Of a DNA stretch of 6,538 nt, positions 1 through 6,390 are shown piece by piece. Source of the stretch: an uncultured Actinomycetes bacterium (GTDB lineage: Bacteria; Actinomycetota; Coriobacteriia; Coriobacteriales; RUG844); NCBI GenBank assembly GCA_900313875.1, contig OMSY01000175.1, positions 1 to 6,538 of the forward strand, given 5' to 3'. A program made the position numbers and the translations under genes. The notes beneath the pieces are model-generated. The model made no database searches. It was not told the origin of the DNA and saw only the letters and a program-made list of their open reading frames with translations. Positions within the stretch are counted from its first letter, which is position 1, and every line of letters starts with the position of its first letter.

Positions 1-623
1 TCACCGGCATCCATGGCGGCGGTGACCTCTGCATCGAAGCGGGGCCCCTCCGGCTCGAACCCGTAGGGACCGTCATCCTTGAGCACATGCGAGAGGTCGC
101 CGCTTGCGATGAAGACGACCTTGCGTCCAAGCTGCTCGGTCACCTGCGCGATGAGGATACCGAGCTCGTAATGCTCGAGCGGCGACAGCCCCGAGAGCCC
201 GATGCGCACGAGCCGGTAGTCCGTGTACACCTCGTTGACGAAATGCAGGGGGATATAGGTGCCGTGGTCGAGCTCCGGCTCACGTTCGCCCTCGGTGCCG
301 GCTGGGAAACCGCGGCGCATCGCAAGCCTCGAGAGCGCTTCGCTGAACTCCTGGTCGTATGGGACCGTCATCTTCTCGTCGTAGGCATGGAAACGGTACA
401 GGTCGCCCGTCGCCTGGGTGCCGGGCGAGACATGGAAGTAATCACGGTACAGGGTGGCGTGCGGTGAGGTGAGCACGATGGTGTCCGGGGCGATCCGTGC
501 GATGCGCCGTGCCACCTCATGGTAGGAATCAACCGTGTCCTGGATCTTGCGTTCCTCGCCTCTTCCGACGGCGGGAACGATGAGAGGGGGATGGGGGACG
601 ATGAACGCTGCCTCGATGCTCAT
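1..623 (-). CDS. amrA: AmmeMemoRadiSam system protein A, N-terminal extradiol-dioxygenase-like domain (partial, 3' end outside the window)
   Basis: The frame is open from the ATG at 623 to the left edge and gives 207 residues with no stop. It begins MSIEAAFIVPHPPLIVPAVG and contains SPHAT (His55), DHGTYIPL (His120), RIGLSGL and the block IASGDLSHVLKDDGPYGFEP (residues 172-191). These are features of the class III extradiol dioxygenase (LigB)-like domain which, in many bacteria, is fused in front of an AMMECR1 domain. His11, His55 and His179 are candidate metal ligands by analogy with LigB. The family co-occurs with a Memo-like protein and a radical SAM enzyme, and no substrate is firmly established. 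The start is supported by GGAGGTG (minus strand, 634-628) five bases upstream. The AMMECR1 half would lie beyond the window, so the fusion is predicted and not seen. A stand-alone LigB-like protein is the main alternative. Confidence 0.85.
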   Translation of the reverse strand, partial: MSIEAAFIVPHPPLIVPAVGRGEERKIQDTVDSYHEVARRIARIAPDTIVLTSPHATLYRDYFHVSPGTQATGDLYRFHAYDEKMTVPYDQEFSEALSRLAMRRGFPAGTEGEREPELDHGTYIPLHFVNEVYTDYRLVRIGLSGLSPLEHYELGILIAQVTEQLGRKVVFIASGDLSHVLKDDGPYGFEPEGPRFDAEVTAAMDAG

Positions 624-663
624 GGGGCACCTCCTGTTCCGGCTGCAACGGTCGTTACCCTCC

Positions 664-669
664 ATTATA
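664..669 (-). promoter_or_regulatory. -10 box of the AmmeMemoRadiSam gene promoter
   Basis: The minus strand reads a perfect TATAAT here, 41 bases upstream of the ATG at 623 and just downstream of the terminator of the preceding gene. This would give a leader of roughly 30-35 bases. No good -35 hexamer sits 16-18 bases further upstream (the 17-bp position reads GCACCT), so the call rests on the -10 and its location. Confidence 0.55.
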
Positions 670-710
670 GAAGGGACGCATGCAGGAGGTGCGCAGATGG
701 CACGGGAACG

Positions 711-747
711 AAAATAAGGCGACGCCATCTGGGAGGATGACGTCGCC
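711..747 (-). terminator. Rho-independent terminator of the 97-residue membrane protein gene
   Basis: Read on the minus strand, GGCGACGTCATC (747-736) pairs with GATGGCGTCGCC (729-718) across a six-base loop CTCCCA. The 12-bp stem has one mismatch. It is followed directly by TTATTTT (717-711). The U-rich tail is present only in the minus orientation, which fits termination of the leftward transcript from the gene ending at 821 and insulates the next leftward gene. Confidence 0.82.
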
Positions 748-768
748 AACAACGTGCACAGCTATGGG

Positions 769-792
769 TGATGGTGTGATGGTGTGATGGTG
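769..792. repeat. Three tandem copies of an 8-bp unit, TGATGGTG
   Basis: TGATGGTG occurs three times head to tail without mismatch, between the stop codon of the 97-residue protein (821) and its terminator (747). It is not in a recognised gene. The minus-strand transcript would carry three CACCATCA units in its 3' untranslated region. Slippage at a simple repeat is the plainest explanation. Confidence 0.9.
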
Positions 793-820
793 GAGCGATC
801 TGATGATGGGATCGTGTGTT

Positions 821-1114
821 CTAGCTGCGCCTGTTGCCTCCAGCCGCGAGCCAGCCGACCAGGATGCCGGCGAGCCCGATGCCGAGCCCGGTGATGTACG
901 CGGCAGCGAGGGTCCCGTTCTTCAACATGGTGCCGATGACCCCCCGGGGGCTGTCATCATCCGAATCACCCTCGCTGCCGGTGAGGAACTCGGGGCGTAC
1001 GTGCTCGACCGGGATATCCCCGGCCTGCGCCTCGTCCGATGCCGCATCGGCCTCAGGGGTGATGTCCTCGATGACCTCGGCGTTGTTGCCGACGTGCTCT
1101 TCTGATGCTTCCAT
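821..1114 (-). CDS. Small acidic single-pass membrane protein, unknown function
   Basis: This is a 97-residue protein that I do not recognise as a named family. Residues 1-56 are strongly acidic (18 Asp/Glu, one Arg) and look disordered, ending in the run GDSDDDSP. Residues about 68-92 form one hydrophobic helix rich in Gly and Ala (AYITGLGIGLAGILVGW), followed by a short basic tail, GGNRRS. There is no N-terminal signal peptide, so it resembles a tail-anchored protein with its acidic domain in the cytoplasm, though the orientation is inferred. The GxGxG-x2-G spacing in the helix could support helix packing. AAGGAG (minus strand, 1125-1120) lies five bases before the ATG and a good terminator follows the gene, so it is very likely real. 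It is transcribed divergently from rsmI, with 98 bp between the start codons. Confidence 0.78.
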   Translation of the reverse strand: MEASEEHVGNNAEVIEDITPEADAASDEAQAGDIPVEHVRPEFLTGSEGDSDDDSPRGVIGTMLKNGTLAAAYITGLGIGLAGILVGWLAAGGNRRS

Positions 1115-1140
1115 CTGCGCTCCTTCTTCTCTGATGCATG

Positions 1141-1168
1141 GTGAAAACCGAACGTTTCCCGTTACAAT
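1141..1168 (+). promoter_or_regulatory. Candidate rsmI promoter
   Basis: TACAAT (1163-1168) matches five of six bases of the -10 consensus, and GTGAAA (1141-1146) matches four of six of the -35, with a 16-bp spacer. It lies 44 bases before the rsmI ATG in the divergent gap. A second, weaker -10-like TATCTT occurs at 1183-1188. I see no equally good box for the leftward gene. Confidence 0.45.
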
Positions 1169-1212
1169 GTTCCCACGGCCCCTATCTTAGACAAAATCAA
1201 GGAGGAGGGTGC

Positions 1213-2055
1213 ATGCAGGGCAAACTCGTCATGGTCTCGACACCTATCGGCAATCTTGGCGATATTTCGAAACGCGCCATCGAAGCGTTCGAGAACGCGG
1301 ACAGCGTGGTCGTGGAAGACACCCGTGTCACGGCCAAGCTGCTCTCCTCGCTCGGCCTGAACAGGCATGTCATCAGGTGCGATGACAACGTCATCGCCCG
1401 TCTCACGCCCATGTTGCTCGAGCGCATCGCGCAGGGCGAGACCATCGTCTTCTGCAGCGATGCCGGCACCCCGTCCGTGAGCGACCCGGGTGCCTACCTC
1501 GTGTCCGCCGCACTTGACGAGGGCCTCGAGGTCGAGGTGGTCCCAGGGGCCAGTGCCCTGCTCACGGCGTTCGTCGCCAGCGGGTTCATCACCACGTCGT
1601 TCTATTTCGGCGGTTTCCTGCCGCGCAAGCTCGGGGAGAAGAACAAGCTCTTCGAGAGCCTGCGCAATCTCGATGCCGTGCTCATCTTCTACGAATCCCC
1701 CAACCGCACGGTCGCCTCGCTCAAGGCGATCGCCGAGGCGTTCCCCCTGCGCGAGGTCGTGCTCGCACGCGAGCTCACCAAGTTGCACGAGGAGGTGCTG
1801 CGGATGCCCGCTGCCGACCTCGTGAAGGAGCTGTCCCACAGGGACAAGCCCCTCAAGGGGGAGGTCGTCCTGCTCATCGGACCGCCACCCTTCGAGGAGA
1901 CCGAGAACACCGTCTCGTGGGACGCCGTGCGTGCCCGTGCGCTCGACCTGCTCCGCGGGGGTATGGCGCGCAGCAGCGTCGTCAAGCAGCTCACCACCGA
2001 GTTCGATGTCCCCCGTAACACGCTGTATCGGATCGTGCACAAGCTCAAGGTCTGA
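1213..2055 (+). CDS. rsmI: 16S rRNA (cytidine(1402)-2'-O)-methyltransferase RsmI
   Basis: RsmI uses S-adenosylmethionine to 2'-O-methylate C1402 in the P-site region of 16S rRNA. The 280-residue product has the usual family length and its landmark blocks in order: STPIGNLGDIS (9-19), VVVEDTRVTAKLL (32-44), CSDAGTPSVSDPG (81-93), VVPGASALLTA (109-119), FYFGGFLPRK (130-139), IFYESPNRT (158-166), RELTKLHEE (186-194) and KGEVVLLI (215-222). This is the tetrapyrrole (corrin/porphyrin) methylase fold. Residues 236-280 form the small helical C-terminal domain often seen in this family, here resembling a helix-turn-helix (SSVVKQLTTEFDVPRNTLYRI). The frame is open further upstream to an ATG at 1138, but that extension would span the promoter. 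The ATG at 1213 has GGAGGAGG (1201-1208) at good spacing and starts where the family normally does. Confidence 0.96.
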   Translation: MQGKLVMVSTPIGNLGDISKRAIEAFENADSVVVEDTRVTAKLLSSLGLNRHVIRCDDNVIARLTPMLLERIAQGETIVFCSDAGTPSVSDPGAYLVSAALDEGLEVEVVPGASALLTAFVASGFITTSFYFGGFLPRKLGEKNKLFESLRNLDAVLIFYESPNRTVASLKAIAEAFPLREVVLARELTKLHEEVLRMPAADLVKELSHRDKPLKGEVVLLIGPPPFEETENTVSWDAVRARALDLLRGGMARSSVVKQLTTEFDVPRNTLYRIVHKLKV

Positions 2056-2081
2056 TTCACGCGCCTTCGCCCGTCCTCATG

Positions 2082-2094
2082 CCGCATAATGCGG
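2082..2094. repeat. Short perfect inverted repeat in the rsmI-metG gap
   Basis: CCGCAT-A-ATGCGG is a perfect 6-bp inverted repeat around one central base. No T-run follows on either strand, so it is not a typical terminator. It contains CATAAT (2085-2090), five of six matches to a -10 box, but no convincing -35 lies upstream. It could be an operator over a metG promoter or chance. The 108-bp gap (2056-2163) holds nothing else I can support, and it is too short for a T-box leader. Confidence 0.4.
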
Positions 2095-2163
2095 ATGCTG
2101 GTTGTATGCAAGCGCCTCTGACCGCGTCATCAGCGGGAGGGGGCTCGATGTTTGGAGAGTCAC

Positions 2164-3753
2164 ATGGAACAGACCTACTATCTGACGACGCCCATCTACT
2201 ACGTGAACGCCGCCCCGCACATGGGCACGGCGTACACGACCACTGCAGCCGATATACTCGCGCGGTGGCATCGCATGGATGGTAGGGACGTCAACTTCCT
2301 CACCGGTCTCGACGAGCATGGCCAGAAGGTCGCCGAGTCGGCGGAGGAGCACGGCATGACGCCCCAGGAGTGGGTCGACACCATCGCCCCCACCTTCCAG
2401 GAGACCTGGAAGGGGCTCGACATCAGCAACGACGACTTCATCCGCACCACGGAGGAACGTCATGTCAAGGGCGTACAGGCGTTCCTGCAGCGCCTCTATG
2501 ACAAGGGCTATCTCTACAAGGCGCGCTACGAGGGTTGGTATTGCGTGCATGAGGAGACCTATTACACCGAGTCCGAGGTCGTCGAACTCGACGGGGTCAA
2601 GGTGTGCCCCGAATGCAAGCGTCCCCTCCGCTACGACAACGAGGGCGAGGAGAACTGGTTCTTCAAGCTGTCCGAGTTCGGCGACAAGCTGCTCGCCTAC
2701 TATGAGGAACATCCGGACTTCATCTGTCCCGAGACCCGCCGCAACGAGGTCGTCGCGTTCGTGAAGCGGGGTCTCAAGGACCTTTCCATCAGCCGTACGA
2801 CGTTCGACTGGGGCATCCCGCTGCCCTTCGACGAGGGCCATGTCACCTATGTGTGGTTCGATGCGCTCATCAACTACATCACCGCCATCGGATACGGTTC
2901 GGATGACCCGGAGAAGCAGGCGATGTTCGAGCACTACTGGCCCGCAGATGTGCATTTCGTGGGCAAGGACATCATCCGCTTCCACTGCACCATCTGGCCT
3001 GCGATGCTCATGGCCGCCGGTCTCCCGTTGCCGAAGAAGGTCTTTGCGCACGGGTTCCTCCTCACCAAGGGTGAGAAGATGAGCAAGTCCAAGGGCAACG
3101 CGGTCGGCCCAGCGGACCTCGTGAGGATATTCGGTGTCGATGCCTATCGTTACTATTTCCTCTCCGACGTGCAGTTCGGCAACGATGGCTCGATCTCGAT
3201 GGAGCGCATGGTGCAGGTCTACAACGCCGACCTCGCCAACACCTGGGGCAACCTCTGCAGCCGTGTTCTCAACATGTGCGGCAAGTACTTCGATGGCCAG
3301 GTGCCCGCCTTCCCCGACAGCCAGGCCGATGCCCCGAATCCCCTGCGCGACCTCGCAGAGGGGCTTTATGCCGAGTACAGCGCCGCGATGGACGTCATCG
3401 ACTATTCCGGTGCGGCCGACGCGGTGGGCAAGGTCTGCACGCTCGCCAACCATTATGTCGAGGACTCCGCACCGTGGAACCTCGCCAAGAGCGAGGAGAC
3501 CGCCGACGAGCTTGCCGCGGTCATCTACAATGCGCTCGAGGCCATCCGTATCATGGCGATGTTCTATGCGCCGTTCATGCCCAACACGTCCGCCGAGGTG
3601 TTCAGGCGCCTGTCCCTCGGCGACATCGCCGGGATCGATGACGTCGAGGCTGCTGCGCGCTGGGGGCAGCTGCCTGCGGGCAACGCCGTGGTCAAGGGCG
3701 ATGCGCTGTTCCCGCGCCTCAAGATCGAAGAGATCAGCCTCGAGGGCTTCTAG
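2164..3753 (+). CDS. metG: Methionyl-tRNA synthetase
   Basis: This cytoplasmic class I aminoacyl-tRNA synthetase charges tRNA-Met for initiation and elongation. The 529-residue product has the HIGH-equivalent HMGT at 19-22 (PHMGTAYTTTAADILARW), LTGLDEHGQKV (46-56), the connective-peptide knuckle around 125-152 (GWYCVHEETYYTES...VCPEC), WFDALINYITAIGY (231-244), FVGKDIIRFHCTIWPAML (265-282) and KMSKSKGN (305-312). The rest is the helical anticodon-binding domain (VYNADLANTWGNLCSR, 352-367). It ends near 529, so the EMAPII-like tRNA-binding domain of longer MetRS is absent. Only three knuckle cysteines remain (127, 148, 151); position 130, where CxxC would have Cys, is Glu, with His at 129. The ATG at 2164 is chosen over an in-frame TTG at 2152 because GGAG (2154-2157) lies six bases before it. 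It starts an apparent four-gene operon. Confidence 0.97.
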   Translation: MEQTYYLTTPIYYVNAAPHMGTAYTTTAADILARWHRMDGRDVNFLTGLDEHGQKVAESAEEHGMTPQEWVDTIAPTFQETWKGLDISNDDFIRTTEERHVKGVQAFLQRLYDKGYLYKARYEGWYCVHEETYYTESEVVELDGVKVCPECKRPLRYDNEGEENWFFKLSEFGDKLLAYYEEHPDFICPETRRNEVVAFVKRGLKDLSISRTTFDWGIPLPFDEGHVTYVWFDALINYITAIGYGSDDPEKQAMFEHYWPADVHFVGKDIIRFHCTIWPAMLMAAGLPLPKKVFAHGFLLTKGEKMSKSKGNAVGPADLVRIFGVDAYRYYFLSDVQFGNDGSISMERMVQVYNADLANTWGNLCSRVLNMCGKYFDGQVPAFPDSQADAPNPLRDLAEGLYAEYSAAMDVIDYSGAADAVGKVCTLANHYVEDSAPWNLAKSEETADELAAVIYNALEAIRIMAMFYAPFMPNTSAEVFRRLSLGDIAGIDDVEAAARWGQLPAGNAVVKGDALFPRLKIEEISLEGF

Positions 3754-3761
3754 GACGTATC

Positions 3762-4838
3762 ATGCGGTCGGCTTCCGGGGATTTCGACGGCAACGGGCTC
3801 CACGACCCCCTGTTCCGGGACTCCAAGGGCAGGGTCAGGGACGCACCGGTCATGCCCGCCCCGGTTGCCGACACGCATGCGCACCTCTCCATGCTCGGCG
3901 ACCCATCGTGGGCACTCGCCTGCTGTGCGGTCCATCATGTCGACTTCGTGGTGGCGATGGTCGATCCTGCGGAGGATGTGCTCACCTATGGGGAGCTCGA
4001 TGGCTGGTGCGAGGGTGCCCGTGCGCTCCTCGATGCATGGGATGCAGCGGGTTGGCGTGCGGCCGATGGCCGCGTGCTTGCCGAGGTGAAGGTGCCCCAT
4101 GTCCGGATCGGCATCGGGGTGCATCCTCACAATGCCAAGTGCTACACGACGGCATGCGCCAGACGCTTGGTCGAGCATGCCGCAGACCCCCGCACCTCCT
4201 TCATCGGCGAGATCGGTCTCGACTATCACTATGACCTGAGTCCGCGCGACCTGCAGCGGGAGGTCTTCGCACAGCAGGTGCAGCTTGCGCAGGAGCTCGG
4301 CATGCCCATCGCGCTGCATCTGCGCGAAGCGCATGATGATGCGCTCGAGGTGCTTGCGCGGACGGGCGTTCCCGAGGCGGGGTGCGTGGTGCATTGCTTC
4401 AACCTCGATGCCGATGCCCTGAGGCCCTGGCTCGAGCTAGGATGCCATATCGCCTTGGGAGGACCGCTTACCTTCCGGAAGTCCGGGGCCCTGCGCGAGG
4501 CAGCCTGCCTCGTCCCCGTCGATCGTCTGTGCACCGAGACGGACTCCCCCTACATGACACCGGAGCCCGTGCGTGGCACCGAGTGCGGTCCTGCGCACAC
4601 CGTGTTCACCGCGCAAAGGCTCTGCGACGTCTACCTTGAGGCGCATCCGGGGTTATCGGATGCGCAGGGGTTCCTGCAGCAGCTGTATGACAACGCGCTG
4701 GCGTTCTTCGATCGCCCTGCCTGTGGTTGGCAGGGCGACGATGCCCATGCGGCGGAGCTGGTGGCCCATGTGCAGGGATGCCTGCCCGAGGAGGAATCGG
4801 CGCGCCTGAGTGCCGAGCTGTTCCTGGAGGAGCGATGA
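3762..4838 (+). CDS. tatD: TatD family metal-dependent hydrolase / DNase
   Basis: TatD proteins are TIM-barrel, two-metal hydrolases with DNase activity, implicated in DNA repair and nucleic acid turnover. All expected ligands are visible in this 358-residue product: DTHAHL (Asp37, His39, His41), GEIGLDYHYD (Glu150), ALHLREAHDD (His186), VVHCFN (His211) and TETDSPYMTPEP (Asp261). Typical TatD proteins are about 255-265 residues. This one carries about 35 extra residues before the first motif, an insert around 75-112, and a C-terminal tail of about 40 residues after the usual LYDNALAFF end. The AGGA that overlaps the metG stop (3752-3755) lies six bases before the ATG at 3762, which supports the long N-terminus. 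The gene follows metG after 8 bp and overlaps the next gene by ATGA. Pairing of metG with tatD is common in bacteria. Confidence 0.94.
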   Translation: MRSASGDFDGNGLHDPLFRDSKGRVRDAPVMPAPVADTHAHLSMLGDPSWALACCAVHHVDFVVAMVDPAEDVLTYGELDGWCEGARALLDAWDAAGWRAADGRVLAEVKVPHVRIGIGVHPHNAKCYTTACARRLVEHAADPRTSFIGEIGLDYHYDLSPRDLQREVFAQQVQLAQELGMPIALHLREAHDDALEVLARTGVPEAGCVVHCFNLDADALRPWLELGCHIALGGPLTFRKSGALREAACLVPVDRLCTETDSPYMTPEPVRGTECGPAHTVFTAQRLCDVYLEAHPGLSDAQGFLQQLYDNALAFFDRPACGWQGDDAHAAELVAHVQGCLPEEESARLSAELFLEER

Positions 4839-5446
4839 GCGGGATCGGGGAAGCTGCTGCCGGAAGGAGCATCTGCGTGCTCGTGGGGTCGCCCCGCAGG
4901 GGAGTGAGCCTGCAGGCCGCGCAAGTGGTCGCCGAGGGCGTGCGCGGGGCGGGTGCGCGCTGCGGGGTCTTCTCGCTCGCCGAGCACGTCGTGTTCGGTT
5001 GCGACGGGTGCGGTTCCTGCCTCGATGCCTCGATGCCCGGTTGCGTGCTCGACGGGCGGGATGGCGATGCGTTCGTCCAGCTGAAGCAGTCGCTTGACGC
5101 CAGCGATGGGCTCGTGGTCGTCTCGCCCGTATACTTCTCAGGGCCTCCTTCGCAGCTGAAGGCCGTCTACGACCGCTTCCAGGAACGCTGGGCACGACGG
5201 TACGTGCACGGTGAGCAGGCCAGGGACAAGAGACCGGCCCGTCTCGTCGTGGTGGGCGAGGGAGGCGACCCGTTCGGGTACGAGCCGCTCGTCACCATCA
5301 CGCGCAGCGTGCTCAACATCGCCGGTTTCAGGCTCGGCGATGTCCTGCCGGTCATAGGCTCTCCGTCCAGCGATGCCTTGGCCAAGCAGGAAACGGCCTT
5401 GCGAACCCTCGGGTTCGAGCTGGTGGTCGGGAAGGGGACGGCATGA
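4835..5446 (+). CDS. Flavodoxin-fold NAD(P)H-dependent oxidoreductase with a CX2CX2CX7C cluster (iron-sulfur flavoprotein-like)
   Basis: This 203-residue protein opens with a beta strand and the phosphate-binding loop of the NADPH-dependent FMN reductase group (ICVLVGSPRRGVSLQAA, 13-29). The block GLVVVSPVYFSGPPSQLKAVYDRF (92-115) follows, with the SPVYF-x-GPPSQLK pattern that contacts FMN in this superfamily. Between them, cysteines 56, 59, 62 and 70 form CX2CX2CX7C. The compact motif CX2CX2CX4-7C binds a 4Fe-4S cluster in archaeal iron-sulfur flavoprotein (Isf), and similar cysteine clusters occur in many related reductases. A soluble FMN, possibly Fe-S, electron carrier or reductase is likely; substrate unknown. 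The ATG at 4835 is preferred over in-frame starts further upstream because GGAGGAG (4826-4832) precedes it and the sequence then begins at the first strand. It overlaps tatD and rsmA by four bases each. Confidence 0.88.
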   Translation: MSGIGEAAAGRSICVLVGSPRRGVSLQAAQVVAEGVRGAGARCGVFSLAEHVVFGCDGCGSCLDASMPGCVLDGRDGDAFVQLKQSLDASDGLVVVSPVYFSGPPSQLKAVYDRFQERWARRYVHGEQARDKRPARLVVVGEGGDPFGYEPLVTITRSVLNIAGFRLGDVLPVIGSPSSDALAKQETALRTLGFELVVGKGTA

Positions 5447-6390
5447 CCGCGCATTCGCCGCTCGCCTCTCCCCGTGCGACCCGCATGGTGCTCGAGCGCC
5501 ATGGGTTGCATACGAAGAAATCGTTCGGGCAGCATTTCCTCATCGACGATGGTGTGGTCGGGCGGATCCTCGAGGTGGCCCGACCCGATCCGGATGGGAC
5601 GGTGCTCGAGGTCGGTCCGGGCATCGGGACGCTGAGCGTCGCGTTGCTGGCATCCACCGGCGCGCTCATCGCGCTCGAACGGGATGAGGACCTCCTGCCG
5701 GTGCTTGCGGAAACCTGTGCCGATGCGGAGGGGCGCTATGCCGTGCGCAAGGGGGATGCGCTCACGCTTGCATGGGATGAGGTGGAGATGCTGTGTGCGG
5801 AGCATGGCTGGAAGGTTCCCCGCATGCTCGTCGCCAACTTGCCCTATGCGGTGGCTGCGACCCTGATACTCGACTATTTCGACCGGTTCCCCCTGCTTGA
5901 ATCGGCCACGGTCATGGTGCAGAGCGAGGTGGCCGACCGAATCCTCGCGCAGCCGGGGACCAAGGCCTACGGTGCCTATACCGTGAAACTCGGCTTGCGC
6001 GCTCGTGTGACGAGGCGTTTCGAGGTGAATCCGGGATGCTTCTTCCCACCGCCGCGCGTGAGCAGCGCGGTCATCCGGCTCGAGCGGGCGACGCCATCGT
6101 TCGGACAGGATCCCGAGGTCGAGGATGCGGGAATCACGGAAGAGCTCATAGCCGCTGCCCAGGTCATGGCCGATGCCGCTTTCGCGCAACGTCGCAAGAC
6201 GCTGCGCAACTCGCTTCGTTCCCATCTCGTATCGCGCGGGTGTCCCGCCGATGCTGTCGATGACATCATCGCGGGCACAGGGCTTGCACCCACGGTGCGT
6301 GGCGAGACCCTTGCCCAGGGGGATTTCCTCCGTCTTGGACAGCAGCTGCTGCGGGTGTCCAGTGGGACAGCGGGGACCGGTCCCCGCTGA
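5443..6390 (+). CDS. rsmA: 16S rRNA (adenine(1518)-N6/adenine(1519)-N6)-dimethyltransferase RsmA (KsgA)
   Basis: RsmA dimethylates two adjacent adenines in the helix 45 loop of 16S rRNA, late in 30S assembly, using S-adenosylmethionine. The 315-residue product shows the complete Rossmann methyltransferase set: KKSFGQHFLID (25-35), motif I LEVGPGIGTLS (55-65), acidic ERDED (79-83), GDAL (104-107), catalytic NLPY (132-135), MVQSEVADRI (158-167), and FFPPPRVSSAVIRL (200-213). The C-terminal domain has AFAQRRKTLRNSL (246-258). AAGGGG (5432-5437) lies five bases before the ATG, which overlaps the previous stop as ATGA, so translation is probably coupled. It is somewhat long for the family: there are about 24 residues before the first motif, and the last nine residues (GTAGTGPR and the Ser before it) are encoded by a palindromic repeat, so they are probably not part of the ancestral enzyme. 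Confidence 0.97.
   Translation: MTAHSPLASPRATRMVLERHGLHTKKSFGQHFLIDDGVVGRILEVARPDPDGTVLEVGPGIGTLSVALLASTGALIALERDEDLLPVLAETCADAEGRYAVRKGDALTLAWDEVEMLCAEHGWKVPRMLVANLPYAVAATLILDYFDRFPLLESATVMVQSEVADRILAQPGTKAYGAYTVKLGLRARVTRRFEVNPGCFFPPPRVSSAVIRLERATPSFGQDPEVEDAGITEELIAAAQVMADAAFAQRRKTLRNSLRSHLVSRGCPADAVDDIIAGTGLAPTVRGETLAQGDFLRLGQQLLRVSSGTAGTGPR

Noticed and set aside
697..717. A seven-codon reading frame (MARERK and stop) after GGAGGT on the plus strand, just before the hairpin at 718-747
   Set aside because: It looks like a leader-peptide and attenuator layout, but the T-run of the hairpin is on the minus strand, nothing is encoded downstream on the plus strand, and the purine-rich match is probably chance.
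1151..1163. AACG...CGTT inverted pair beside the rsmI -10
   Set aside because: Four-base arms are too short to tell from chance.
1162..2040. A 292-codon open frame on the minus strand, antisense to rsmI
   Set aside because: Its composition is that of a GC-rich shadow, and it lies over a complete RsmI with all family motifs.
2056..2163. A T-box or SAM-type riboswitch controlling metG
   Set aside because: The gap is only 108 bp, with no T-box sequence, no antiterminator pairing and no terminator hairpin.
2077..3453. A long open frame on the minus strand, antisense to metG
   Set aside because: It mirrors a high-GC gene in which antisense frames stay open by codon bias. It matches no family I recognise and has no ribosome binding site, while the plus strand encodes an unmistakable MetRS.
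3134..4234. A plus-strand frame spanning the metG-tatD junction
   Set aside because: The translation is rich in Arg, Ser and Pro and low in complexity, as expected of an off-frame reading, and it overlaps two well-supported genes.
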